From: Streptomyces sp. CB01881
GTDB lineage: Bacteria > Actinomycetota > Actinomycetes > Streptomycetales > Streptomycetaceae
Direction of reading: 5' to 3'
NCBI RefSeq assembly: GCF_002953255.1
Contig: NZ_CP026498.1
Location: 6,894,211-6,958,210, forward strand
DNA: 64,000 bases
The notes beneath the pieces are model-generated. The model searched no databases and was not told the origin of the DNA. It saw only the letters and a list, made by a program, of their open reading frames with translations. Below are positions 55,983-64,000 of this stretch, one piece after another (position 1 is the first letter of the stretch; each line of letters begins with the position of its first letter). Made by a program: the position numbers and the translations under genes.

Positions 55983-57205
55983 GGCCGCGCAACTACGGTG
56001 GGGGGATGCGCTTGCTGCTCCGGTCGCATGCCGGCCATCTGATGGTGCTCGACTTCGGGGCGGCCGTCGTCATCACCCTCGCCTACGGGAGCTTGGCCGG
56101 CGCCGAACCGGTCGACGGGCTCCCCGTCTTCGGCGGGCCTGCCTGGCTGGGCTGGCTGGTGGCCGCAGGCGTCGGGATGCCGCTCGCCGTGCGGCGCCGC
56201 CGGCCGCTGCCCGTCCTGGCGGTGGTGCTGCTGTCCTCGGTGGCCGCCACCCTGCTGGACATCACCCGGGACCCGTTCGTCGCCACCGCTCTGGCCTGCT
56301 ACCCGGTGGCCCTGTTGGAGCCGGCCCGGCGTTCCGCGGTGGCGATGGTGGTGACCCTGGCCGCGTCCGCCGCGGCGGTCCTGCTCGGCGAGGCGGTGGT
56401 CACGCCGGCCGGGTCGTGGACGGAGGCGGGCGCCACCGCGGCGTCGGTGTGCCTGGCCGTGGGCCTCGGCTGGGTCGTCGGCCGCTGGGTGCGCGAGCGC
56501 CGCGCGCTGGCGGCCGAGCAGGGCCGGGTGCTTGCCGATCAAGCTCTCGCCGACGAACGCCTCCGTATTTCACGGGAGTTGCACGACATCGTGTCGCACA
56601 GCCTGAGCACGATCGTCGTGAAGGCCTCGATCGCCAACCACGTCGCCGCGGCCCGTCCGGAGGAGGCCCACGACACCCTGCGGGTGATCGAGCAGACCGG
56701 CCGCGAGGCACTGGCCGAGATGCGCCGGGCTCTCGGCGTGTTGCGCGACGACGCCGGTGCCGCGGCGGAGTCGGCCTCGCTGGCCCCGGCGCCGGGGCTG
56801 GCCGACCTGCCACAGCTCGTCCGCCGCGCCGAACAGGCGGGCGTCCGGGCCAGGCTGCGGGTCCGTGCCCCCGGGTACCTCCCGGCCGGGATGGAGCTCG
56901 CCGTCTACCGCATCGTCCAGGAGGCGTTGACCAACGTGGTGAAGCACTCGGGAGCAGGAACCCGCTGCCAGGTCTCGGTCGGGACCGGTACGGCCGGAGA
57001 AATCCTGATCGACGTTCTCGACCACGGCCCGCCGTCCTGGGCCCCCGCCCCCGACCGGACCGGGCTCACCGGCGGCCACGGCCTGCTCGGCATGCGCGAG
57101 CGCGTGCTGATGTACGGCGGCTCGCTCACCGCCGAGCCCCGCGCGGGCGGCGGCTTCGTGGTCTCGGCCCGGCTGCCGCACCCCCGACAGGGAGCGCCCG
57201 CATGA
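55979..57205 (+). CDS. DesK/NarX-type sensor histidine kinase
   Basis: A 408-residue kinase. Five to six hydrophobic segments occupy residues ~20-165 (LPVLAVVLLSSVAATLLDIT, then FVATALACYPVALLEPARRS). The HisKA_3 phospho-His is in ISRELHDIVSHSLSTIVVKA. The HATPase domain has AVYRIVQEALTNVVKHSGAG (N-box) and LTGGHGLLGMRERV (G-box); the G1 position reads D-H-G instead of D-N/D-G. The start ATG at 55979 overlaps the previous stop, and the end overlaps the response regulator start (ATGA at 57202), giving a tightly coupled three-gene operon. An internal ATG at 56006 is a possible alternative. Confidence 0.88.
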   Translation: MRPRNYGGGMRLLLRSHAGHLMVLDFGAAVVITLAYGSLAGAEPVDGLPVFGGPAWLGWLVAAGVGMPLAVRRRRPLPVLAVVLLSSVAATLLDITRDPFVATALACYPVALLEPARRSAVAMVVTLAASAAAVLLGEAVVTPAGSWTEAGATAASVCLAVGLGWVVGRWVRERRALAAEQGRVLADQALADERLRISRELHDIVSHSLSTIVVKASIANHVAAARPEEAHDTLRVIEQTGREALAEMRRALGVLRDDAGAAAESASLAPAPGLADLPQLVRRAEQAGVRARLRVRAPGYLPAGMELAVYRIVQEALTNVVKHSGAGTRCQVSVGTGTAGEILIDVLDHGPPSWAPAPDRTGLTGGHGLLGMRERVLMYGGSLTAEPRAGGGFVVSARLPHPRQGAPA

Positions 57206-58005
57206 CCGCTCCCACGTCGTCCGGCCCAACCTCCTCCGGCTCCACGCCGTCCGGTCCCACCTCCACCTCCGGCTCCACGTCCTCCGACCCGGTCCGTGTC
57301 CTGGTGGCGGACGATCAGGCGCTGCTGCGGGGCAGCTTCAAGGTGCTCATCGAGACCGCCCCCGGGCTCGTCGCCGTGGCCGAGGCCGGCACCGGCGAGG
57401 AGGCGGTCGCACTGGCCCGCCGCCACCGGCCGGACGTCATCCTGATGGACATCCGGATGCCCGGCATGGACGGCATCGCCGCCACCCGCGAGATCTGCGC
57501 CTCGCCCGACACGGCCGGCACCCGGGTCCTGATCCTGACCACCTTCGACCTCGACGAGTACGTGTTCGCCGCGCTGCGCGCCGGCGCGGCCGGGTTCCTG
57601 CTCAAGGACACCTCGCCGGACGCCCTGCTCGGGGCCATTCGCACCGTCGCAGAGGGCGAGGCCCTGCTCTCCCCGTCGGTCACCCGCCGCCTGATCGCCG
57701 AGTTCGCCCGCCTCCCGGACGCCCGGGGGCCCTTCGCCGGAGCTCTCGACGGCGTGACCGGGCGGGAGCGGGAGGTTCTGACCCTGATCGCCCGCGGTCT
57801 TTCCAATGCCGAACTCTGCGAGCACCTCCACCTCAGCCCCGGGACGGTCAAGACCCACATCGGCCGCCTCCTGGCGAAGCTCGACGCGCGCGACCGTGCC
57901 CAGTTGGTGATCGCGGCCTACGAGTCCGGGCTCGTCCCCGCCCCTACTCCTTCAGGCCGAGCGTCAGCCAGCCGAGCCCCCCGCAGTCCCGGCAGGTCTC
58001 CGTGA
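57202..58005 (+). CDS. NarL/LuxR-type response regulator
   Basis: A 267-residue regulator. A ~28-residue N-terminal tail of T-S-S-G-S/P units precedes the receiver (DPVRVLVADDQALLRGSFKV; phospho-Asp in VILMDIRMPGMDG; Lys in FLLKDTSPDALLG). The LuxR HTH covers TGREREVLTLIARGLSNAEL and LSPGTVKTHIGRLLAKLDAR. Normally such proteins end about 7 residues later; here ~25 extra residues (PAPTPSGRASASRAPRSPGR) extend into the antisense of the adjacent zinc-ribbon gene, so the ORFs overlap tail to tail by 62 bp. ATGA coupling to the kinase gene. Confidence 0.9.
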   Translation: MTAPTSSGPTSSGSTPSGPTSTSGSTSSDPVRVLVADDQALLRGSFKVLIETAPGLVAVAEAGTGEEAVALARRHRPDVILMDIRMPGMDGIAATREICASPDTAGTRVLILTTFDLDEYVFAALRAGAAGFLLKDTSPDALLGAIRTVAEGEALLSPSVTRRLIAEFARLPDARGPFAGALDGVTGREREVLTLIARGLSNAELCEHLHLSPGTVKTHIGRLLAKLDARDRAQLVIAAYESGLVPAPTPSGRASASRAPRSPGRSP

Positions 58006-58141
58006 TGTGCCCCGTCCCGGACCGGTCCGCCCGCACCCCCAGCCGCGCCCGCGTCCGCACCCCACCGGAACAACACGGACAGGGCACCCGGAACCCACCC
58101 GCCCCCCGATCAACCCGGCGATCCTCATGACTGTCGCTCAT
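57944..58141 (-). CDS. Small zinc-ribbon protein (DnaJ-type CxxCxG motifs)
   Basis: A 65-residue protein with two zinc-binding pairs: V-P-C-P-C-C-S-G-G and E-T-C-R-D-C-G-G-L-G-W, spaced about 23 residues apart, as in the central Cys-rich repeats of DnaJ. The ATG at 58141 is preferred to a longer frame. The 3' end overlaps the response regulator gene on the opposite strand by 62 bp. Function unknown; the zinc motif is convincing. Confidence 0.65.
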   Translation of the reverse strand: MSDSHEDRRVDRGAGGFRVPCPCCSGGVRTRARLGVRADRSGTGHITETCRDCGGLGWLTLGLKE

Positions 58142-58358
58142 GCCCACCAGTATCGCCCGCCCCACTCGCCCCCTCCTGTTGTTCCGGATCTTCCCCGAGT
58201 GGTGGAACCGCGGCGAAGCCGTGATCCGTGCAACGGGGTCGGGATGCTGACATGGGGAGGGCGGAGAGGCACAATCGGGCTCGACTGCCCGCATTACCGG
58301 TGAGTAGACGAATGGTGGTGCAGTCGCAGCCGCAGTGCCGCCCGGTCAAGGAGGACCC

Positions 58359-60020
58359 GTGTTCAGCACGATGCAGGACGTACCGCTCACCGTCGCCCGA
58401 ATCCTGAACCACGGGGCGACCATCCACGGGCGGTCGACGGTCACCACCTGGGACGGCACCGGGCCGGTGGTCCGGACGTACGCCGAGGTCGGGGCGCGGG
58501 CCGCGCAGTTGGCGTGCGCGCTGCGGGACGAGCTCGGGGTGACGGGCGACGACCGGGTCGCGACCTTGATGTGGAACAACGCCGAACACCTGGAGGCCTA
58601 CCTCGCGGTGCCGTCGATGGGCGCGGTGCTGCACACGCTCAACCTGCGGCTCCCGGCACAGCAGCTGTCGTTCATCATCAACCACGCCGCCGACCGCGTC
58701 ATCATCGTGAACGGCACCGTGCTCCCGCTGCTGGCCGCCGTCCTGCCGGAGCTCGGCCCGACGCTCAAGCACATCGTGGTCAGCGGCCCGGGTGACCGGT
58801 CGGTGCTGGCCGGCTTCGCCGGCGTCGTGCACGAGTACGAGGACCTGATCGCCGGCCGTCCGGCCGAGTACCCCTGGCTGACCGACATCGACGAGCGCCA
58901 GGCTGCCGTGCTCTGCTACACCTCCGGTACCACGGGCGACCCGAAGGGTGTGCTCTACAGCCACCGCTCGGTATACCTGCACTGCCTCCAGGTCAACACC
59001 GGCGACAACTTCGCCTTCACGCCGCGTGACACCGCGCTGCCGGTCGTCCCGATGTTCCACGTGAACGCCTGGGGCATCCCGCACGCCGCCTTCATGTCCG
59101 GCGCCAACCTGCTCATGCCGGACCGCTTCCTCCAGCCGAAGCCGATGGCCGAGATGATCGCCGCCGTCCGGCCGACCGTCAGCGCCGCCGTGCCGACCAT
59201 CTGGAGCGGCCTGCTCGACGAGCTGGACGCGGGCGACTACGACACCTCCAGCCTGCGGATGGTCGTCATCGGTGGTTCGGCCTGCCCGCCCTCGCTGATG
59301 AAGGGCTTCGAGGAGCGCCACGGCATCAGGGTCGTGCACGCGTGGGGGATGACCGAGACCTCGCCGCTCGGCTCCTTCGCCCAGGCGCCGGGCGGCCTCA
59401 CCCCGGAGGAGGAGTGGCCGTACCGGGTGACCCAGGGCATCTTCCCCGCCTCGGTCGAGGCCCGGCTGATCGGCCCGGGCGGCGAGCGGATGCCGCACGA
59501 CGGCGTCTCGGCGGGTGAGCTGGAGGTGCGCGGACCGTGGATCGCTGGGGCGTACTACGGCGGCGCCGGCCACGACCCGCAGCGCCCGGAGGACAAGTTC
59601 TCCGAGGACGGCTGGCTGCGGACGGGTGACGTCGGCACCATCACCGCGGACGGCTACCTGACCCTGACCGACCGGGCCAAGGATGTGATCAAGTCCGGCG
59701 GCGAGTGGATCTCCTCGGTGGACCTGGAGAACCAGTTGATGGCCCACCCGGAGGTCGCCGAGGCGGCCGTGGTGGCGGTGCCGGACGAGAAGTGGGGCGA
59801 GCGGCCGCTGGCCACCGTCGTGCTGCGGCCCGGTGCCACGGCCGGGCTGAAGGAGCTGCGGGCCTTCCTTGCCGAGCGGATCGCCTCCTGGCAGCTGCCG
59901 GAGCGCTGGGCGATCGTCGAGTCGGTGCCGAAGACCTCGGTCGGCAAGTTCGACAAGAAGGTGATCCGCGCCAACTACGCGGCCGAGGAGCTGGACGTCA
60001 CGGTGCTCGGCAAGGAGTAG
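58359..60020 (+). CDS. Fatty-acyl-CoA ligase (AMP-dependent synthetase)
   Basis: A 553-residue adenylate-forming enzyme. The P-loop motif is AVLCYTSGTTGDPKGVLYSH (about residue 185). A5 is HAWGMTETSPLG, A7 is DGWLRTGDVGTITADGYLTL, A8 is DRAKDVIKSGGEWISSVDLE, and A10 has the catalytic Lys in PKTSVGKFDKKVI. VVPMFHVNAWGIPHAAFMSG is typical of medium/long-chain acyl-CoA ligases. It activates a carboxylic acid to acyl-AMP and then acyl-CoA. The GTG at 58359 has AAGGAGG directly upstream (4-5 nt). No fatty-acid-degradation genes flank it. Confidence 0.94.
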   Translation: MFSTMQDVPLTVARILNHGATIHGRSTVTTWDGTGPVVRTYAEVGARAAQLACALRDELGVTGDDRVATLMWNNAEHLEAYLAVPSMGAVLHTLNLRLPAQQLSFIINHAADRVIIVNGTVLPLLAAVLPELGPTLKHIVVSGPGDRSVLAGFAGVVHEYEDLIAGRPAEYPWLTDIDERQAAVLCYTSGTTGDPKGVLYSHRSVYLHCLQVNTGDNFAFTPRDTALPVVPMFHVNAWGIPHAAFMSGANLLMPDRFLQPKPMAEMIAAVRPTVSAAVPTIWSGLLDELDAGDYDTSSLRMVVIGGSACPPSLMKGFEERHGIRVVHAWGMTETSPLGSFAQAPGGLTPEEEWPYRVTQGIFPASVEARLIGPGGERMPHDGVSAGELEVRGPWIAGAYYGGAGHDPQRPEDKFSEDGWLRTGDVGTITADGYLTLTDRAKDVIKSGGEWISSVDLENQLMAHPEVAEAAVVAVPDEKWGERPLATVVLRPGATAGLKELRAFLAERIASWQLPERWAIVESVPKTSVGKFDKKVIRANYAAEELDVTVLGKE

Positions 60021-60054
60021 CCGAGTACCCGACGCAACGGGCAGGCGAACACGG

Positions 60055-60094
60055 CTGAGGGCCGGTCCCCCCAAACGGGGTGACCGGCCCTCAG
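60055..60094. terminator. Bidirectional terminator between acyl-CoA ligase and kinase
   Basis: Perfect 13-bp outer stem (60055-60067 with 60082-60094) with a CCCC/GGGG inner stem, between the convergent genes. Confidence 0.85.
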
Positions 60095-60122
60095 CAGTGT
60101 TCGGCAAACGATCAGCCGCGAG

Positions 60123-60155
60123 CCGCCACCGCCACCGCCACCGCCACCGCCACCG
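60123..60155. repeat. 6-bp GCCACC microsatellite
   Basis: About five CCACCG units in a row between the terminator and the kinase stop codon. Confidence 0.8.
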
Positions 60156-60188
60156 TCGGCCGTCAGGCGTCAGCGTCAGCCGCCACCG

Positions 60189-63100
60189 TCAGCCGGCGGC
60201 CGCGACACCCGCCTCGCCCATGGCGCCGATCCGCCCGAGCAGGTCGACGATCCGCGACTGCACGTCCGCGCTGGTCGAGCGCTCGGCGAGGAAGAGCACC
60301 GTCTCGCCGGTGCGCAGCCGGGGCAGTTCGCGCGGGTCGAGGTCCACCGAGGTGTAGACGACCAGCGGGGTGCGGTGCAGCCGGTCGTTGGTGCGCAGCC
60401 AGTCGAGCAGGCCGACCCGGCGGCGGCGGATCTGGAAGAGGTCCATCACCACCAGGTTCGGCTGCACGCTGCTGGCCCGCGAGACGGCGTCGTTCTCGTC
60501 CACCGCGTGCTCGACGTGCATGCCGCGCCGCTCCAGGCTGCTGATCATGGCGGCGGCGATGTCCGGGTCGCCCTCGACCAGCAGGACGCGCGGGGCATGG
60601 TGCTCGCCGTCGCGCGGGGCGAGCGCGCGCAGCAGGACGGCCGGGTCGGCGCCGTACGCGGCGTCCCGGTTCGACTGGCCGAGGCCGGCGGTGACCAGCA
60701 CCGGGACCCGGCTGTTGAGCGCGGCGGTGCGCAGCGACTGAAGCGCTGTCCGGGTGATCGGGCCGGTCAGCGGGTCGACGAAGAGCGCGGCGGGGAAGCC
60801 CGCCACCTGGGCGTCCACCTCCTCGCGGGAGCGGACGATCACCGGGCGGTAGCCGCGTTCCTGGAGGGCCTGCTTGGTGGCCGGGTCGGGCTCGGGCCAG
60901 ACCAGCAGGCGGCGCGGACCGCCGTCCCCGCCGGGGGCGGCCTGCGCGGGGTGCTCGGCGGGGTCGTCGTGGCCGGCTGCGGGCAGCTCGGCCATCGGCC
61001 GCGGCGCCGGACGGGCCTCCGGCACGGCGGGCAGCTGCGGGGCACCGGCCGGGAGGGCCGGGGCACCGGTCTCCGGGGCCGGTCCGGACGGGATGCCGGG
61101 CACACCCGGGGACGGGATGCCGGGCACACCCGGGGACTGGAGCGGGCGCGGCGGCGCCAGCTCGGCGAGGCCGGTGCCGACGGGCTGCGGACCGTTGCCC
61201 TGCCCGGCCGCGGCCGGACCGTCCGCCGCCGGGGCGGGCAGTGCGGGGCGGGCGGGGGCGAGTGCGGTGGAGGCGGCGTCGGGGGCGGCCGGTCCCTGGG
61301 CCTCGGTGCCGGGGCCGGGCGGGACGGCCAGCCTGCGGCGGCGTCCGGTCGGGGCGGCGGCCGGTTCGGGCAGCGCGGGTGCGGGACCGGCGGGCAGCGC
61401 GTGCTCCAGACCGGGGTAGACGGTGGAGGGATCGGGGACGCCGGGCAGGGCGAACCCGCCGGAGGAGTCCTCGTTGGCCGGCAGCGCGCGGCGCCGCCGG
61501 GACGGCCTCGGCTCCTGCCCGCCGTCCGCCCGGCCGGTCTCGGTGCCGACCGCGGTGCCGCCCGCAGGAGTCCCGTCGACGGGGGTGCCGCCGGCCGGAG
61601 TCCCGTGGAGCTGGGCGCCCCCTGCCGGGGTGCCTTCCACGGGAGTCCCGACCGCCGGCGTGCCGTGGGCCTCTCCGGCGGACGTGGACGCGGACGTCGG
61701 CGCGGACGCGGGCGCGGATACGGGCGCGGGCGCCGGGCCGAGCGCGAGCGGTCCACGCGGACCGGCCGCACCCGCCTCGGCGGCGCGGTGGCCCTCCGGC
61801 CGGGCGTCCTGGCGGCCCTGGCCGTCCGGCCGGCCCGGGCCGTCGACGCCGTCGACGGGCACGGCGTACGCGGTACCGGAGCGGCCGTCGTCCTTGCCCC
61901 ATGGGTCGGTCGGCTGGGCGGTCGGACTGCCGAGGCCCGGCCGCCCGTACGCGGGGTCGTTGCCGGTGCCGTGCCACTGCTCGGGGACGGCCCGCTCGAC
62001 CCGCGCCGGGGCGTGCGGCCACTGCTCGGGGGCGGGAGCGTCACCCGCCGGAGCGGAGGAGGGAGCCGGGGACGGAGCGCCGGACGGCTCGGAGGACGCG
62101 CCGGACGGCGTGCCGGAGGGCACGGCCGAAGGCGCGGCGGCGGGAACGGGCGGCTGCTCGACGGCGGGCCGGCCCCGGCGCCCGCGCCGCTCGGCCACCG
62201 GCTCCTCGGCGGGCTGGTCGCCCGCCCGCCGCTCCGCTGCGGGCGCGGGGTCCTTGCCGCCGCCCGGCGCCGCCTCGGCGTCGTCCTCCGGGTGCCGCGC
62301 GCTGGGCAGCTGCGGGATGCCCGGCAGGTCGGGCAGGACGGCGGAGTCGCTCTCCTTGGGCCGGTCCGAGCGCCCCTCGGCCGACGCGCGCTCGGCGGCG
62401 GCCTTCGCGGCGGCCGGGTCCAGCGGCAGCTCGACGACGTAGGTGGTGCCGGCCTTGCCGGGCAGTTCGTGCGGCTGGAGCACGCCGCCGTGCCGCTCGA
62501 CCACCGCGCGGGCGATCGGCAGGTGGACGGGGCTGCCGCCGCGGCCGGGGCCGCGGATCTCCACCCGGGCGACGTCGCCGCGCTGGGCGGCGGCGAGCAC
62601 CACCATCGGCGCGTCGGCGCCGCCGGGCGGCAGCGCCGCGGTGCCGGGGGCGGCCAGGCCGGGGGAGGTGACGGTGGGCGGGGCGTCCAGCGAGAGTGCG
62701 ACCCCGCTGACGTCGGCGACCAGGTGGGCGAGCGCCTGGGCGAGCCGCTGTTCGTCGGCGATCACCTCGACGGCGGCGGCGTGCACGGAGAACCGCACCC
62801 GGCCGGCGCCGACCAGCTCGCCCGCGTGCTCGACGGCCTGCCGGACCACCTTGTCCAGGGCGACCGGGACGCGCTCGGGGGCCTTCTTCCCGCCCTTGCC
62901 GTCGCCCTTGTCGTCACCTCTGCCGTCGTCGTCGCCGTCGCCGGGGCCGCCGGACGCGGAACCGGACCCCGATCCGGACTCGCCGGCCTCGGAGCGCTGG
63001 TGGGCGAGTACGCCGTCGATCAGCTTGCCGAACCGTCGGCACTCGTCGGCCAGCCGGCGCAGCGTCCAGTTGGCCTCCGGCCAGAGCTGGCCGGCCGGGT

Positions 63101-64000
63101 CGGCGGCGAGCGCGTCGATCCGCCGGTGCAGCGCGGTCAGCGCGCCGCCCAGCTCGCTCTCCAGGACGGCGGTGAGGTGCTCGTTGCGGGCGACGAGCGC
63201 CAGCTCGCGGCTGCGGTCGGTGAAGGTCATCACCGCGCCGACCAGCTGGTCGCCGTCCCGGACGGGGGCGGTGGTGAGGTCGACGGTGACGGGCCGGCCG
63301 TCCTTGCGCCAGAGCACGGTGCCGCGCACCCGGTGCTTGCGTCCGGAGGTGAGGGTGTCCAGCAGTGCGGACTCCTCCAGCGCCAGCGGGGTGCCGTCGG
63401 CCCGGGAGTGCTGGATCAGCGGGTGCAGCTCGCGCCCGCCCAGCTCGCTCGCCCGGTACTCGAGGATGTGCGCGGCGGCCGGGTTGACCAGCACGCAGCG
63501 GCCTTCGAGGTCCACGCCGAGCACGCCCTCGGCGGCGGCGCGCAGGATCATCTCGGTCTGCTTGTGCTGGCGCCGCAGCTCGGCCTCGACGCCGAGCCGG
63601 CTGGAGAGGTCGCGGACCAGCAGCAGGAGCAGGTCGCTGGCGGAGGGCCGGGAGCCGTCGCGGTACGGGTCGTAGGGGACGAGCGGCGAGAGCGCGTAGC
63701 CGCGGCCGTCGCCGGAGCGGGCACCGGACCCGTCGTCGGCGAAGTCGTTGCCGGAGACCTCGACCGGGAAGGTCGTGCCGTCGGTGCGGCGGGCGGTCAT
63801 CCGCACCGGGCGGTCGAGGGCGTCGTCCTCGCGCGGGGTCGGCCGCATCGAGCCGGGGATCCGGCTCGGGTCGAACTCCGGCAAGAGGTCGAGCACGCCC
63901 ATGCCGACCAGCGAGGTGCCGGGCGCCTGGAGCGCCTGGACGGCTGCGTTGTTGGCATCGACGACGGTGCCGTTGCTGTTCACCAGCAGCAACGCGTCGG
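60189..64000 (-). CDS. Very large PAS sensor protein with degenerate kinase domain and receiver-like domains, 5' end outside window
   Basis: At least 1,270 residues; the frame is open to the window end, so the start lies beyond it. From the visible N-terminus the order is as follows. First a PAS domain (LLVNSNGTVVDANNAAVQAL) and a second PAS (ILRAAAEGVLGVDLEGRCVL). Then a long helix and a HATPase-like region whose N-box (VIADEQRLAQALAHLVADVS) lacks the usual N. About 430 residues of Pro/Ala/Gly-rich sequence with G-T-P-A-x-G repeats follow. Last come two receiver-like domains at the C-terminus (RRLLVWPEPDPATKQALQER; PRVLLVEGDPDIAAAMISSL with a D in VVMDLFQIRRRR). It probably senses signals through PAS and acts as a hybrid or pseudo-kinase. 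An identity with a named S. coelicolor regulator is not claimed. Confidence 0.8.
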   Translation of the reverse strand, partial: DALLLVNSNGTVVDANNAAVQALQAPGTSLVGMGVLDLLPEFDPSRIPGSMRPTPREDDALDRPVRMTARRTDGTTFPVEVSGNDFADDGSGARSGDGRGYALSPLVPYDPYRDGSRPSASDLLLLLVRDLSSRLGVEAELRRQHKQTEMILRAAAEGVLGVDLEGRCVLVNPAAAHILEYRASELGGRELHPLIQHSRADGTPLALEESALLDTLTSGRKHRVRGTVLWRKDGRPVTVDLTTAPVRDGDQLVGAVMTFTDRSRELALVARNEHLTAVLESELGGALTALHRRIDALAADPAGQLWPEANWTLRRLADECRRFGKLIDGVLAHQRSEAGESGSGSGSASGGPGDGDDDGRGDDKGDGKGGKKAPERVPVALDKVVRQAVEHAGELVGAGRVRFSVHAAAVEVIADEQRLAQALAHLVADVSGVALSLDAPPTVTSPGLAAPGTAALPPGGADAPMVVLAAAQRGDVARVEIRGPGRGGSPVHLPIARAVVERHGGVLQPHELPGKAGTTYVVELPLDPAAAKAAAERASAEGRSDRPKESDSAVLPDLPGIPQLPSARHPEDDAEAAPGGGKDPAPAAERRAGDQPAEEPVAERRGRRGRPAVEQPPVPAAAPSAVPSGTPSGASSEPSGAPSPAPSSAPAGDAPAPEQWPHAPARVERAVPEQWHGTGNDPAYGRPGLGSPTAQPTDPWGKDDGRSGTAYAVPVDGVDGPGRPDGQGRQDARPEGHRAAEAGAAGPRGPLALGPAPAPVSAPASAPTSASTSAGEAHGTPAVGTPVEGTPAGGAQLHGTPAGGTPVDGTPAGGTAVGTETGRADGGQEPRPSRRRRALPANEDSSGGFALPGVPDPSTVYPGLEHALPAGPAPALPEPAAAPTGRRRRLAVPPGPGTEAQGPAAPDAASTALAPARPALPAPAADGPAAAGQGNGPQPVGTGLAELAPPRPLQSPGVPGIPSPGVPGIPSGPAPETGAPALPAGAPQLPAVPEARPAPRPMAELPAAGHDDPAEHPAQAAPGGDGGPRRLLVWPEPDPATKQALQERGYRPVIVRSREEVDAQVAGFPAALFVDPLTGPITRTALQSLRTAALNSRVPVLVTAGLGQSNRDAAYGADPAVLLRALAPRDGEHHAPRVLLVEGDPDIAAAMISSLERRGMHVEHAVDENDAVSRASSVQPNLVVMDLFQIRRRRVGLLDWLRTNDRLHRTPLVVYTSVDLDPRELPRLRTGETVLFLAERSTSADVQSRIVDLLGRIGAMGEAGVAAAG
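61091..61138 (-). repeat. 24-bp tandem duplication in the linker
   Basis: A 24-bp unit (GACGGGATGCCGGGCACACC and four further bases) occurs twice in succession. It encodes a duplicated S-P-G-V-P-G-I-P. Confidence 0.75.

Noticed and set aside
60123..60155. CRISPR-like array
   Set aside because: A simple 6-bp microsatellite with no spacers; other tandem repeats in the window are also too short and spacer-free.

Overview
The window is high-GC actinobacterial chromosome, almost certainly from the Streptomycetaceae (Streptomyces or Kitasatospora). Evidence: strongly GC-biased third codon positions, frequent GTG starts, many two-component, ECF-sigma, TetR, MerR and AraC regulators, an LAxTG (sortase E type) surface protein, a TipA-like regulator, an HbpS/SenS/SenR-like set, and several starts preceded by a TANNNT box instead of a ribosome binding site. 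There is no sign of an IS element, prophage, CRISPR array or large antibiotic cluster. The gene content is that of core-to-flanking chromosome with a regulator-rich accessory part between about 6.4 and 31 kb.

Layout. 1-6 kb: the 3' part of an iron-sulphur CCG-domain oxidoreductase, a sugar-nucleotide pyrophosphorylase, a Yip1 membrane protein, an AlaX-like tRNA-editing protein, dCTP deaminase and a small zinc ribbon. 6.3-9.3 kb: tRNA-Gly(CCC), two cupins, a GlxA-type regulator and a DUF3995 membrane protein. 9.4-16 kb: mostly minus-strand genes. These are an ECF sigma factor coupled to two small membrane proteins, an AhpD-like protein, a glycosyltransferase, an ECF41 (SigJ-like) sigma with an NAD-binding partner, and an alpha/beta hydrolase that appears to share operators with a TetR regulator. 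17-20 kb: senR and senS (with a repeat micro-ORF between them) divergent from hbpS. 20-28 kb: small oxidoreductases, GNAT, a sortase-anchored protein, a membrane glycosyltransferase-like protein, aquaporin and a TipA-like MerR. 28-31.9 kb: a GlxA-type regulator divergent from an ECF sigma/membrane-anchored lipoprotein-like pair. 32-43.6 kb: aminopeptidase P, PP2C phosphatase, a prim-pol domain protein, DUF5926, an anti-sigma-type ATPase, GDPD, a TPP-riboswitch-controlled CytX-type permease and an HtrA protease. 43.6-49 kb: tRNA-Ser(UGA), an amidase, a MerR/MFS pair and a glycolate-oxidase-like flavoprotein. 49.6-64 kb: a small secreted protein with a long leader, a PdxH-type enzyme, an EamA transporter, a DUF1906 protein, a membrane protein/kinase/regulator operon, an acyl-CoA ligase and a very large PAS/receiver protein running off the end.

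The most unusual points are: (1) a 43-residue TPAER-repeat ORF that exactly bridges senS and senR through ATGA overlaps on both sides; (2) a 29-residue membrane peptide and a cysteine-rich membrane protein overlapping both ends of one ECF sigma gene; (3) three copies of one operator motif linking a TetR gene to a hydrolase; (4) a perfect MerR-type promoter leading into a probably leaderless MFS gene; (5) a TetR-style operator in a strong promoter that now drives no recognisable gene. Functions are assigned from reading motifs by eye; no database search was possible.
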